DNA of 64,000 nucleotides from Platanthera guangdongensis (GCA_039583875.1 CM077159.1:102261287-102325286); one strand, 5' to 3'. Positions 1 through 11,040 are shown, numbered from the stretch's first letter. The notes: generated from the letters alone by a model not told the origin. Program-made: numbers and translations.

Positions 1-1137
1 TCTTCTTTGTCAGATTCTTCCTCTTCATCTGATTGACTTCTTGAGGCATTAATGGTCATGAGGCAGACTTCTTTGTCTCATGCCTCTTCTTCTTCTTCAC
101 TGGATCTGGAGGATGTGAATTCATCTTCAGTTTCACTCCAGGATTCAGCTACAAAGCCTTTTTCCTTCTTTTTAAATTTGCTGTCTTCTTGAATCCTTTT
201 CTCTTCTTCTTTCTTTCTTTTGATTTTTTGGACACTCTGAGATGAAGTGTCCATGTTTCATGCAGCCAAAGCAAACCACTTCTTTAGTATGGGTTTTGTC
301 ATACCTTTGCTTATCATCCTGCCTGGATGATTTCTTCCTGAAGTCTTTCCTTGCCATTTTATAAAATCTTTTGGAAAGGATACTCATTAGCTCTTCATTT
401 ATTGCTGAAGTTTCTCTCTCTTCAGCAGCCTTGAATGTGAGGTTATGCTCTTTCCTTGTCGGTGGACTCCTTTGTTTAGCTGCTTCTCTGGGCTTGATTA
501 GCTGCTCATAGGATTTGAGCTTTCCCAAAAGCGATTCTGTGGAAATCTCATTTAAGCTCCTGGACTCCTTGATTGGCCAGATCCTTGAATCCCATGAGCT
601 TGGGAAGCACATAATGATTTTGTCATTCACCTCAGTGAGGGTGATGTCCTTATCCAAGGTCTTCAGCTCATATATGATTGAGCTTAGCCTATTGTACATA
701 TCTGCAACAGATTCTGCTTCTTCCTTCTTGAAGTACTCATATTGGGATATGAGATTTGACCTCCTATACTTCCTTTCATCAGCAGAGCCAGCCACCATTT
801 GGTTGAGGGATTCCCAAATAGCCTTGGCTGAAGTGCATTCAGCCACTTTCTGAAAAATTTCATCAGACATTGTTTGGGCCAGAATGTTCATGGCTTTAGC
901 ATCAGCAACTCTGGCTTTCTTCTGAGTTTCAGTCCACTCAGGTGGTGGAACTGTATGAGTGCTTTATGTTGTTGTAGATATAGATGCAGTTGCTTGAGGA
1001 GGACCTGTCAAAATGGAGTTGTAGATGTCTTCATCAATAGAATTCATATATAACTTTATTCTTGCCTTCCCGATGGCAAACCTATTTAGGTTGCACACTG
1101 GAGGTCTGGTGCTTGCATAGTCTTTGTTCTGTGTCAT
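1..1137 (-). pseudogene. gag: Copia1 gag, broken
   Basis: This is the capsid/nucleocapsid precursor of a copia element, which packages the element RNA in cytoplasmic particles. The likely ATG is at 1137, about 90 bases after the primer site. The frame is open except for a TAA near 963-965, continues through the UBN2-type gag domain (about 890-480), and reaches an intact zinc knuckle, CFGCMKHGHFISEC (CX2CX4HX4C), near 240-285. The frame then stops at 172. A shifted frame continues with Lys-rich and then Ser/Glu-rich sequence towards position 1, as expected for the gag tail, so a frameshift lies near 175-185. One stop and one frameshift make it non-functional as it stands. Confidence in gag identity is high from the zinc knuckle, gag fold residues and position next to the LTR. 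Confidence 0.88.
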
Positions 1138-1227
1138 GCTATGAATATAAGCTTAATAGAAGTAAAAGTCAGATCTAACACAGGATCTTTTTGTTCAAGG
1201 GTTAACTTGTACAACCAAAGGAACCTT

Positions 1228-1239
1228 GCTCTGATACCA
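1228..1239 (-). other. Primer-binding site, tRNA-iMet type (Copia1)
   Basis: On the minus strand the sequence is TGGTATCAGAGC, complementary to the 3' end of plant initiator tRNA-Met. It sits two bases after the LTR end (TTTCA at 1242), the normal copia arrangement. It fixes both the element's orientation and the LTR boundary. Confidence 0.92.
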
Positions 1240-2039
1240 ATTGAAAGTAAGGGTTAGATCTGAGATACTCTAGAGGGGAGTGAATAGAGTATCTTGGAAA
1301 CTTAAAAAACTTTTTGCTGTAAATAAAAATAGACCTAAGATAAATTAATCTAGCACTATCACATACACAGCAAAATCTAACTATCACAGCCACAGCAAAA
1401 ACAAAAGAAAAAAGTTCAACCAGACAACACAAGAATTTTATAGTGGTTCCACAACCTGGGTACATCCACTCTTCTACCACCCTGGTATGAATCCACTCAG
1501 GTTTTTGATTAGGTGACTGACACTAATGAGCTTTTGATCAGGTTCTCAAAAACCAATCCCAAGTCTTTTGATCAGGAGACTTGCAACCAAGAATAACTTT
1601 TGAAGGGAGTTAAAGAACCTGTTTTATAGTGGGGATGAGAGAGTGATGGTGTCTTCTCTTTCTTAAATACATCTGAGAAGACTTAGTGGATTTATGATGT
1701 TAGCAAAAGTTCCCCCTGAGATATTGAACTCAGGAAGATTTGAGCATTGTTGCAGGGTGAGTAGGTCTTCAATATTTCAGCCTTGACCAGATGATATCCA
1801 GGAACTTCTTTGACAGATAGAATATTTGTTGTCCTCTGAAGAATCCTGAGATGAAGAAGGAAGAAGACTCTTGATTTTTGATTGATGTTCTTCTTCTTCT
1901 TTAGCTTGTTGTTCTTTCTTTGGTCTAGGGCTTCTGATTTATCTACTGTGTTATTGCCTGTGTATTCTGTTCTCTGTGTTTTTACGAGAAGAAAGAAGAA
2001 AATTCCTATTGACTGTCTGTGGAAGAAGGAAGAAAAATC

Positions 2040-2047
2040 TTTTTATA
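2040..2047 (-). promoter_or_regulatory. TATA-like box in Copia1 LTR
   Basis: TATAAAAA on the minus strand lies inside the LTR and downstream of the motif cluster, where an LTR promoter is expected. It is assigned by sequence and position only. Confidence 0.45.
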
Positions 2048-2284
2048 TTTTCCATGAAATCTTCCATCTGAATTTTGAATTTCTTCCTTCATTCAATGCC
2101 GAAGGCCTGGAGAATATTTGTATTGATTGATTTTCCCAACTGTCCCATTGAAAAACGGCAAGCAATAATCCCGATGAAGTCCATAATCAATGTTGCGTCT
2201 AACGGTAATATTCAGAGAATATTTAGCATTGATTACTCGGGAATTATTACAATAAATTAAGGACAGAGGGAGGAAAATATCCAA

Positions 2285-2940
2285 GTCTGGAACTTCACAG
2301 AAATCGTTGAGCAGAAAACAGAATTCGTCGAGCTGGGTCCAGAGTTCGTTGAGCTAAGAAATTATGTTCGTCGACCAGATAATCTTTGTTTGTCGAGCTG
2401 AGATCCAAGATCGTCGACCTGAGAGTAGTTAACTGCTTTCTCTGGAGCCATGTTAATTTTGTGCATCAAGATCGTCGAGCATAGAGAATATAACTTCGTT
2501 GACTGGAGTTCAGTGAAATGTTTCTTGTACTTAAAAATGTTTAAGTAAGGTGTCCAGAAATCGTCGACCTAAGATCTAGTTTCGTCAATCTAAGAACTTC
2601 TTTCTGCTACTTGATAAAGCTTGCCAAGAATGGGGTCTAAGTTTGTCGAGCTGAGAAGATGAATTCATCGACTGGAGTATGATTATGGACTTAGAATATT
2701 TAGATGTTTCTGGAATAAAATTTTGAAGTAGAATACCCAGAAATCGTCGAGCTGAGAACTAAGTTCGTCGACTGGAGTTCAGAGAAAGGAATTCTGGACT
2801 TGGAATGTTGAAATATAGTATCCATAAATCGTCAACTTGTGTACCAAGTTCGTCGAGCTCAGCTTAGAGAATTATCTCTGAGTTCATCGAGCTGAGTACG
2901 ACTTTCGTCGACCTGATTTCCACGAACGTCAAACTAATTT
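2285..2940. repeat. Dispersed CGTCGAC/CGTCGAG dyad motifs in Copia1 U3
   Basis: Around twenty degenerate copies of a short unit of the type TTCGTCGAGCTGAG or ATCGTCGACCTGAG recur every 25-50 bases. The core GTCGAC is palindromic. The spacer between motifs is not conserved, so this is a cluster of short sites and not a classical tandem repeat. Confidence 0.8.
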
Positions 2941-3123
2941 TCTGAGTCTTTGAAATTTCTCTAAGTCTTGAGTCTTTTGCAGTCTGTTGATGGCTTGTCC
3001 ATGCAGTGTTGACTCTAAGGACATGGCCTAGACTCTAGGATACAAACATGACCCGAGCTATACATGTTGGGTCAAACATCCTAATATAGTGAACCTAGCC
3101 CAAATCCAACTAGGTAACCAACA

Positions 3124-3998
3124 GATTGCATAAAGAAGGGAGCTCAGATGCATTCCAAAACCATATAAAGAGAAGAAAAAACATATTTTATTATGTAAAA
3201 GAACGAGTTACAAAGATACTAAAATAAAAGCTAAGGAGAGGAGGATAAAATTCCCTTACAAGGCTTTAGAATACATCAAACAGCACAACCCATTGACAAA
3301 ATGGTTCAAAAAGAGGAACAGCAGCTCATAGAGGAACTTCCTATTTATCGGCAAAAATTCTAAGTACACGCCCTAGGTCATGGGCGTGTAGGGGGCATGT
3401 AAGAGGGCGTGTAAGCACTATTCATGATGTGTTATAGAGAACTAATGGCTGGTTTGACTTTGCGGCTGTACACGTGGCTATCACGGGCATGACTCTGATG
3501 ACATGAGCATGTAGCATGGGTGTGTCGGGAAGGTTGAACTGGGGATGGCGTCGTGTCAATAAGTCGCCGGCAACATCTTGTCTGGGCCAGTTGGAGAAGT
3601 CACGCCCGTATCGCATCTTGGCACGGGCGTGTAGGGGTTCGACGATCGTCAAGCGTGAAATAATCGAGCTGGCATGACACGGGCTTTGTCACGGGCATGT
3701 CATAATTGAAACGGGTGTGTACCTAGGCAATATTCAGTACAATTTCTTTGCGGGCAGCTGATTTCACTTGGAATTGAGGTTACACGCCCAGGTCATGGGC
3801 GTGACCAGAAGTACACAGGCGTGTACTATGCAATTTTTTCAATTTCCTGAAATCTTTCAAGAAACAAATTAAAGTTAAGTTAGAATAATATTTGCAAAAA
3901 AGAAGAATTTTATTAAAGAAAATTAACTAGAAATAACAAAAAGAAACTAAAATGACTTAATTAACGTACGTAAAAATACGTATATTTACAACTCATCA
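3124..3998 (-). repeat. 3' LTR of LARD-1, first part
   Basis: This matches the start of the 5' LTR (7902-7020) in order and content: the TGATGAGTTG opening, the CACGCCC/GGGCGTG motif cluster (about 3360-3830), then the stretch around GGTTTTGGAATGCATC. It stops at 3124 because Copia1 inserted there; the remainder should resume left of the window. Confidence 0.85.
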
Positions 3999-4967
3999 AA
4001 TACCCACATACTTAAGTTTTTGCTATTCCAGAGCAAAAGTTGGAGATGTACTTATAAGGAATTAAAGAAATCCTAAGTTTAGCTACCGCTTGAATTAATC
4101 GAAAGAAATATCAAAATAATTATCCGGTTTATAAGAGTTAGGTCCTAAATTATGACAAAAGTTTAAATAAAGGAAGAGTTTCAGCTAAGGACTTCTCAAT
4201 ATAATCAAATAGATAGCAAAAAAACTATATTTGTTAGTTTAACAAAAATAGATTGGATTATGGAAACTTTAGCTTATAAGAATTAAAAGAAATAATGCAA
4301 TTTACAAATTATGCTCTCAAAAAGATTTTAAATTAATTCTAGAATCATTTGGAATTAGCGGTGGGGGATGTTGAGGTTTATGAAAAGGGCTTTGATTTAG
4401 AGGTGAGGTTATTTTTTCACTCAAACCTCTAATGAAATTTTTTTTTGAATAAGGATGTTTAGGAAAACGAAATCTTATTTTCCATAACATAATATTTTTT
4501 TTGAACTTCATAATAACCCAATGTATATGTATATGAGTAATGAATCTTATCCTCTTACACCGTAACATATAATCTTTTCAAATATCGAATGTCTATATTT
4601 TCGGAATGAAATCTTATTCTCATTGACATAGGATCTTTTAAGGATGAAAATCATGCCTTGTCAGACATTAAAAAAAGGAGATAGGTTTTTTCAGAAGAAA
4701 ACTAGATTTAGTAAAAAAAAATTGAGAACAACCATTATAAATTAAACGTTCCTATATTTCAAAAAAAAATCTTGGAGTAAACATAATTGAAATCTAAGTT
4801 TGTTATTTTCTAATAAAATAAATGTGCAACCATTTAGATAAGTTAGAAGTGGTGCCGAAAACAGGTACCTTATCTAAATAGAAAATTAAAGCATAAGAAA
4901 TTCTTTAAAACGTAACCCCATATATCTAAATCTATGGATCTCCAATTAATAAATGGCGCCAAAAACT
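3999..4967 (-). other. LARD-1 internal region, non-coding, with eroded primer site
   Basis: This AT-rich stretch of 969 bases lies between the two LTRs. Next to the 5' LTR (minus strand) it begins AGTTTTTGGCGCCA, in which TGGCGCCA (4961-4954) has the position and start of a tRNA-Asp primer site. The following bases no longer match the tRNA. No gag, protease or polymerase motif is found in any frame; the ORF at 4317-4568 has no recognisable domain. Confidence 0.7.
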
Positions 4968-5924
4968 TGATGGGGGTTAAAACTCCAAAAATTATTTAGA
5001 ACATGCGGTGCCCCGGGAGGTTTATTTAGAAACAGCGGAAGACGGTTTTATTTAGGAAGACGGGGCGCGCGGATTTATTATTTGGATATAAAATAGTTGA
5101 AATCGAGTTTTAACGAAAGGAGGCAAGTGCACCTATCACGTGTAGTACAGGATATTCCGGTGAGGAATATCGAGGTAGTATTATTCTCGGGGTCGGGTTG
5201 ATTATTTCTACTCTTCCCTAGAGGGGACTATTATTTTACCGAAATTTATCTTGTCGGGATATTATTTATATATAAAAATAGAAAATAAAAGAATTAAAAT
5301 GGAGCTGATGAATAACTTAACGCAACTGTATCTAAAAGAATTTGAACTAAAATAAACTTTTAATAAAAAGAGATCCTAAATTTCAAATTAATTAAGGCGG
5401 AGACTTGGCCGTGGAGGTTCCACAAACATGAGCTCACCTATCTCTAGGACTATCGCTCACTTGAACATTAAGACTATTCGACCGGGCTCTCATCCGACGA
5501 AGGATTCCTCTTAATGCCCACATTATGCTAAGAACCCCGTTATTGGGTGGGGAACCCAATCCGATAGAATTCCGCGCCTCCTCTCTCGAGTGTTTGTGCG
5601 GAACTCCATTTACCAAGGGGTGACGGTCCATATGCACAGCCTCTCGGCTAGCTAGTATATAGACTACGAAAATAGAGCCCATACATTGATATGTGGTTCT
5701 ACGCGTCATAAACCCGGGGCAAATCTTAAGTAATTTAATTAATGTGAAAAACAGGACCTTTAATTATTTAATGAGATTTTATCTGTCTCAATGCTCTTCG
5801 ATACTGAGGGCTAAGAGCAGTTAGCCACTCATCGGAATGGGGACGACTTGGGGAAGAAAGCGAAAAAATGAAAGCATAAAATAAAGTAGTAAAGAAAGTA
5901 GTAAAAGAAAGCTGTAAATTGCGA

Positions 5925-6460
5925 GTCCTACTCAAACGAGTAAGGGGGAAATGAAAGCAGTAAATGTGAGTTCTACACAAATGGGTAAGAGGGAAATGAA
6001 AGCGAGTTCTACTCAAACGAGTAGGAGGAAATAAATGTACCCATGCACGCACTCTACAAAAATGAAAATATGCGCACTCTACTTGAATAAAAACACACAC
6101 ACTCTACAGAAATTAAAAACACACCCACACACTTTTCTGAAAATAAAATCACACACTCGCTATAGAAAATTAAACGAACACACTCTACATGAAATAAAAC
6201 ACACGCACTCTACAGAGATAAAAACACACACTCACTCTACTGAAATAAAAACACACACAAACACACTCTACTGGAAATGAAAACGAATACACTCTATAGA
6301 AATAAAAAACACACACTCTCTACATAAAGTAAAACACACACACACGCACTCTACAAAAATGAAAGAAAGTGATAATCACTAACTCATACATGCACACACT
6401 CTACAGAATGAAAGAAAGCTATAAAAATTATCTCATACACGCACACACACACATATGAGA
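5925..6460. repeat. LTR minisatellite and hairpin units (LARD-1)
   Basis: Units of about 30 bases around CACTCTACAGAAAT with variable CACACA runs fill 6030-6460. Next to them are three copies of an inverted repeat of the type CTACTCAAACGAGTAG spaced 40-60 bases apart. The same pair of blocks recurs in the solo LTR and LARD-2, so they belong to the LTR. Confidence 0.75.
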
Positions 6461-7236
6461 AAAGGGAAAAACAAAGTGACTGGAAAATTAGAATGATTAC
6501 ATTTTTACCGGTAGATTTTGTTAGAAATGCATAAAAAATAGAAAGAAAAATTAAAGGAGCAAAAGTTTTTTGTAATTAAACCGAAAATCAAAGTGTTTGA
6601 AAAATTAAAACAAATACATTTCTACCTCTAGAATGTGGTAGAAATGCATAAAAAGAAGACAAAAAAATTAAAGGAGCAAAATGGTTTTTGAAATAAAAGC
6701 AAAATAAAGGTGTTTGAAAAATTAAAACGACAGTTAATCCATTCCTATAGCTCTATAAAAACGCTTAAAAAGTGAAGGAAAAGGTAAAAGAACGAAAAGT
6801 TTTACAAAACTAAAAAGTCTAAGTAAAAAGAAAAACAAAACCACTTTAAAATCATTTTTAAAAATTTATAAGGATGAATATAAAGAGTACGGAAAAATCC
6901 TAACACTAAATGAATCTAAGTAAAAGAAATAACGAAAACCTAAAAGCATAAATTTATACTCATACAAGCACAAACCCATTTTAAAGACAAGAAAAATAAG
7001 GATAAAACAAAAATAAATAAGATTGCATAAGGAAGGGCGCTCAGATGCATTCCAAAACCATATAAAGAGAAGAAAAAACATTTTATTAAGTAATATAACG
7101 AGTTACAAAGATACTAAAACAAAAGCTAAGGAGAGGAGGAGAAAATTCCCTTACAAGGTTTTGGAATACATCAAGCAGCACAACCCCTAGACAAAATGGT
7201 TCAAAAAGAGGAACAACAGCTCATACAGCAACTTCC

Positions 7237-7244
7237 AATTTATA
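7237..7244 (-). promoter_or_regulatory. TATA-like box in LARD-1 5' LTR
   Basis: TATAAATT on the minus strand lies directly downstream of the dyad-motif cluster. The equivalent positions read TATAAATT in the solo LTR (50432-50439) and TATAAATA in LARD-2 (56035-56042), so the site is conserved in the family. Confidence 0.6.
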
Positions 7245-7257
7245 GGCAAAAATTTCA

Positions 7258-7735
7258 AAGTACACGCCCTAGGTCACGGGCATGTACGGGCGGCGTGTAA
7301 CCACTGTTCATAATGTGATCCAGAGAACTGATGGCTGGTTTGACTTTACATCTGTACACGTGGCGGTCACGGGCGTGATTCTGCTGACACTGGCGTGTAG
7401 CATGGGCTTGTCCAACAGGTTGAACTGGGGATGTCGTCGTGTCAATAAGTCGCTGGTAACGTCTTGTCGGGCCAGGTAGAGAAGTCACACCCGTGTCGCA
7501 TCTTGATACGGGCGTGTCGGTCGGTTCGATGACCTTCGAGCGCAAAACATCGAGCTGGCATGACATAAGGCGTGGTCACGGGCGTGTCATATTGTACACG
7601 AGCGTGTCACATTGGACACGGGTGTGTACTTGGGCGTGTTCAACAATTCCTTTATGAGCGGCTGATTTCACTTGGAATTGAAGGTACACGCCCAGGTCAC
7701 GGGCTTGACCTAAAGTACACGGGCGTGTACTATGC
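7258..7735. repeat. CACGCCC/GGGCGTG dyad-motif cluster in LARD-1 U3
   Basis: Repeated short motifs such as TACACGCCC, GTCACGGGCGTG and ACACGGGTGTG occur on both strands just upstream (minus direction) of the TATA-like box. Colinear clusters are at 3360-3830, 49976-50420 and 55530-56015. Confidence 0.8.
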
Positions 7736-8059
7736 TATTTTGATAATTTTCTGAGGATTTTTAGAAAACAAATTTACAACTAAGTTAGAAAATATTTACA
7801 AAAAAGATGCAATTTATTAAAGAAAAATAACTAAAAATGACAAAATTAAACTAAAATGACTTAAATAACATATATAAAGATACGTATATTTACAACTTAT
7901 CACTGACCCACTATAACCTGACATTGGTGTGTATTTAGCAATGTAAACCTGCAAGTACATAACTAAAATAACAGCATCAAATACAGTCACAAATCATCTT
8001 ATCTTAACTAAACCATTCTTAAAATCTGGGTTATTGTAGATACAATACCTAACAGAACT

Positions 8060-8432
8060 TGTCTATTCCAAGAGAGTAGGCTAATGTAATTAGAGCAGCA
8101 AGAAACAAGCCAGTCTTGCAATCTCAACTCTAGAATCAGAGTATATCTCTGTAGGGAGCCGTTGTGCACAGTTGTTGTGAATCCAGCATCAGCTCCAAGT
8201 CTACTACATTGAGATAAGTAACATTCATATACTGTAAGTCAACTAGTTAAATCCTCATTGCTAGGAATCCTATCTCTTATAGCAAGATTATGCATAAGGA
8301 TTAGTTATCACTCTATTAGGGGGTTTGTGGAGAAGGTAGACATAAGTGTTGAGTTTGTCTCAACAAACAAGCAAGTGGCAGACATCTTTGCTAAGCCACT
8401 AGATGAAGTCAAGTTCAACACCTACAATATTT
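8060..8432 (+). pseudogene. pol: Decayed copia pol, RNase H end (element left of Copia2)
   Basis: Translation in shifting frames gives the C-terminal part of copia RNase H: SSKKQASLAISTLESEY near 8095, then GSRCAQLL, and finally HSIRGFVEKVDIS followed by TNKQVADIFAKPLDE ending at the TAG at 8430-8432. In active copia elements this domain degrades the RNA of the RNA-DNA hybrid. Several in-frame stops and at least one frameshift are present. The upstream reverse transcriptase is missing, presumably separated by the LARD-1 insertion at 7902. The stretch 7903-8059 is probably more of the same pol but too decayed to read. The sequence leads directly into the 3' region and LTR that follow. Confidence 0.8.
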
Positions 8433-9545
8433 AGTAGGGTATGTTGAACTTGGTATAGCTTTAGTTTCTCCCAAAAAACTTTTGTTGTAGGATTTACTTT
8501 TCTTGCAGGTGATAAGTCTCCAATATGGTATCAAGACTGTCAAGTCTGTCACTTGATATCAAGTCTCTCAAGTGAAATCAAATGGTATCAAGACTAAGAT
8601 GTACTAAGGTGTCCAGTAGAGAGAAGATATTTGATGCTCCAGTTGAGGGGGAGCAAGACAAGATGCTCTTATTAAGGGGGAGCAAATCCAGAAGTTGTAG
8701 GAACAAGTTCAACTTCCTGTTAAGTAGCAGCCAGCAGCTGGAGTGGATCAAAGATCATCATAGCTAATCAGCAGGTTCTTTGTACTATGCATAGTCTGAG
8801 GGGGAAATCAACCCTAGTGGATGGCTACTGCTATGTTGTCATTGCTGCTGCTGTAAAGGCATGTTGTTACAGGACAAGAGGAAAAGCCAGCACCTCCCTT
8901 ACTACAGCTCCATTCTGCAGAAGCTTTAAGTGGTATAGGAGTGGCATTGGCTCAAGTGGAACAATGTTAGTGGCTAGCTCAAATGGCTACAGTGATGTGT
9001 CGTATCAATGTATCAACAAAAAAGGTATGACTCCTAGTCAAATAGTTTGTTCAGTATGATAATTTTTCAAGTGGTATCATCTCTAGATTTTATCAAGTGG
9101 TAAAACATTAAGAGTTAATCTCTCCAATGATGATATCACCTCCCTCATTAGAAATTTTTTTTGAAGAACCCAAAAAAAGGGGGAGGTGTAGATGATTTGT
9201 TAAGATCCTACTAGGAGGGGTAGGCAATATCATAAACTTTATAGGGGATATGATGGACATTACATGCCCCAGGGGAGATATAGAATAATGAGAAGTGCAT
9301 ATTACTTGAAAACATTTAAGTAATATTAAGAGAGCAATGGTGAGCCATTGCATGTTATATTTCCACCCTCAAGTGGCTTGAGGAAAGTCTTCCACTTAAA
9401 TGTTAAGTAATGACGAGAGCTGTAAGCTGCCTGGATTTTTCAAGTTGTGTAGGAAAGCTTACAGCAACTTCTAAATTTATATACCTTATGTGTAAATGTT
9501 TTTTTGTATGGCTGGGTGTTCTTCCTTCTTCAAATAGGGAGAGAT
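8433..9545 (+). other. Copia 3' non-coding region with repeated polypurine motifs
   Basis: Between the pol stop and the LTR lie 1.1 kb without a credible gene. Purine runs resembling a polypurine tract recur: AGGGGGAGCAAG near 8645, AAGGGGGAGCAAAT near 8676, GAGGGGGAAATC near 8799, AAAAAAGGGGGAGG near 9172, AGGGGAGATATAG near 9270 and finally AGGGAGAGAT at 9536-9545, which abuts the LTR and is the likely plus-strand primer. Multiple polypurine tracts are a known feature of Sireviruses. Confidence 0.7.
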
Positions 9546-9684
9546 TGTTGGGAATATTGCCCTCAATGTTCCCTAGATTTGATTTAAAGAGGCATAACCA
9601 TCAACACTAAGAGCATGGTTGTATTTGATATTGTTTAAGCTCATCATGTGCAGGATGTTCCTTGGAACAAGATTAGACAAGCTG

Positions 9685-10195
9685 TCTAAGTGATGGTGAC
9701 AGGTGGTCACGAGGTAGGCAGGTGGAGAGACAGAAAATCTGTTTAAGTCTACAGCCGTTAAGTGCAGCAAGCTCACTCAACACCAGTTGCGGAGAAATGT
9801 GGCTAAATCCACAGGCATTGAGTGAAGCAAGCTCACTAATTGTCAGATACAAAGATATATGGTTAAGTCCAGAAGCATCGTGAGAACTGTGAAGAGAGCT
9901 CACTCGAAGCCAGAGGTGAATGCATCGTGTGATGAAGGCTCACTTGATGCCTAAGTAGTTAAGACTAAATCAGTCTAAATGGCATTAAGTGATGAAGACA
10001 CACTTAATACCTAAGCTGACAGAAAATTTGTCTAAGTACAGAAGCATTGAGTAAAGGCTATTCACTCAACACCTTATCAATATAATAGGCTAAAGAATAA
10101 AGCACTGAGTCAAGAAGCTACACTCAACGCTTTCATTCTGGAATGTGACTAAGTGTTTTGGTGTTGAGTGATGAAGGCTCACTCGATGCTTACTG
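9685..10195. repeat. About eight hairpin-forming units in the copia LTR
   Basis: Degenerate units of about 60 bases recur, each with the half-sites TTGAGTGA and TCACTCAA around a short AGGC-type centre, for example GTTGAGTGATGAAGG followed by CTCACTCGATGC near 10160. The dyad is retained although the spacer drifts. Confidence 0.7.
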
Positions 10196-10489
10196 ATGCA
10201 GTAATATTATGTTGGGTATTGCATCCACAATAACCCGGATTTGTATGAAGTTACCCTTGAACTTAGATGAATTAAGTTTGTATTTGATACTCTTTTCAAA
10301 TTGAGTGTTTACAGGATATAATTGCCAAGTGTAGACCAATTTCAGTCTGCAATGAGTCACCAAACATAGGACTGTACAATGTAATCCCTCATTGTGTGAT
10401 CCATGATGTTTACTCATGTGTAGCCTCTTTATTGGGACACACTTCTTTTTCAAGTACTAAAGATATGGAAGAAAATATGGGTTGCTCTT

Positions 10490-11040
10490 CTCCAAGAAGA
10501 AGAATAAAAATTCAGTTAAGAAATTTCTCCAAGTAAAATTCTCGAGAAGTTCTATGTCTAGTACTCGAGAAGTAAAGTTATTTTTCTCGAGAAGCTGAAG
10601 TATTTCTCGAGAAGCCCAAGAGTTGTTCTCAGGAAAGCCGTGTTCTTCTTGAGAAGTCTTAAGTATATCTAAGAATTCTTCTAACTGTTGTTCTCGAGTA
10701 TGCAGAAGTCTAGTACTCGAGAAGCAAGGCTTTGTCTCGAGAAACAAAAGTCTAGTACTCAATAAGGCCAAGCTTTGTCTCGAGAAAGCCGAGGTTATTT
10801 CTCGAGAAGTCTAAATTATTCTCGAGAAGTCCAGTCAGATCTCTAGAAGTCATTACCTACGTCTCGAGTAACCAAAATTGTTTCTCAATTAATAATCCTT
10901 TCTTTCTTGAGATACCAGAACTCATTTTCTGTGTTTTCCTTAAGTCCTTATTCTCGAGAACCTTATACCTCTTCTTGAGAAATAGAAGTTGTACTCGAGA
11001 AGTCTATCCTTCACTCGAGAAATGAAGTTCAATTCTCTGA
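10490..11040. repeat. CTCGAGAAG motif cluster in the copia LTR U3
   Basis: More than fifteen copies of CTCGAGAAG or close variants (the palindrome CTCGAG plus AAGT) spread over 550 bases, ending about 100 bases before the TATA box. Spacing is irregular. Confidence 0.85.

Larger units (their letters stand above)
1..3123 (-). mobile_element. Copia1: Ty1/copia element (Sirevirus-like), 5' part only
   Basis: A minus-strand copia element enters from the left edge. Reading leftward it shows a 5' LTR (3123-1242), a primer-binding site (1239-1228) and gag (1137 to beyond 1). Its LTR begins TGTTGG at 3123 and abuts the LARD-family sequence at 3124, so it inserted into the LARD-1 3' LTR. The first five bases of flank are GATTG (3124-3128); the matching TSD copy would lie left of the window. 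Pol and the 3' LTR are outside. The LTR end, with a CCCCTCTAG-type stretch shortly before the primer site, resembles Sirevirus/Tork LTRs. Confidence 0.85.
1242..3123 (-). repeat. 5' LTR of Copia1 (about 1.88 kb)
   Basis: The LTR starts TGTTGG at 3123 and ends TTTCA at 1242 (minus strand). Its U3 contains a cluster of GTCGAC/GTCGAG motifs (2285-2940). A TATA-like box, TATAAAAA, lies at 2047-2040 on the minus strand, downstream of the cluster. No gene is visible in it; the small ORFs inside are incidental. Confidence 0.82.
3124..7902 (-). mobile_element. LARD-1: long-LTR, coding-free gypsy-type element
   Basis: A minus-strand element has LTRs opening TGATGAGTTGTAAATATACG and closing CATCA. The 5' LTR is 7902-4968, the internal region is 4967-3999, and the first 875 bases of the 3' LTR are 3998-3124, where Copia1 cuts in. 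The internal part is under 1 kb and has no gag or pol similarity, so the element must depend on another for movement. The same LTR family occurs as a solo LTR (49808-52758) and as LARD-2 (55362 onward). A TGGCGCC-type primer site and TGATG/CATCA ends suggest descent from the Athila/Tat group of Ty3/gypsy. Right flank is CTGAC (7903-7907); the other TSD copy is not visible. Confidence 0.8.
4968..7902 (-). repeat. 5' LTR of LARD-1 (about 2.94 kb)
   Basis: In the minus direction the LTR reads TGATAAGTTG at 7902 through ...CCCCCATCA at 4968. In order it holds a GC-rich dyad-motif cluster (7735-7258), a TATA-like box (7244-7237), an AT-rich part, a minisatellite of GTAGAGTG units with CA/GT runs (about 6460-6030), a hairpin cluster (6030-5925), and a conserved segment with CCCCGGGT near 5717. 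It is colinear with the solo LTR at 49808-52758. No gene is visible. Confidence 0.85.

Noticed and set aside
4317..4568. 83-residue ORF in the LARD-1 internal region
   Set aside because: It has no recognisable motif, an AT-rich codon pattern and no second copy in the window to test conservation.
5925..6030. Regularly spaced short inverted repeats resembling a CRISPR array
   Set aside because: The repeats are 18 bases, degenerate, with related spacers, and they recur at the same place in every LARD-family LTR of a plant genome.
6035..6280. ORF rich in HTHSTEIKT repeats
   Set aside because: It arises from the CACTCTACAGAAAT minisatellite of the LARD-1 LTR; it is not conserved as a frame in the other family copies.
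8582..9059. Two ORFs in the copia 3' region considered as an env-like gene
   Set aside because: They are short, without a signal peptide or membrane segment, and overlap polypurine-like runs; nothing supports an envelope-type protein.
10490..11040. Restriction-like sites (CTCGAG, GTCGAC) suggesting cloning artefacts
   Set aside because: The motifs are degenerate, embedded in longer units and confined to U3 regions, so they are natural repeats.
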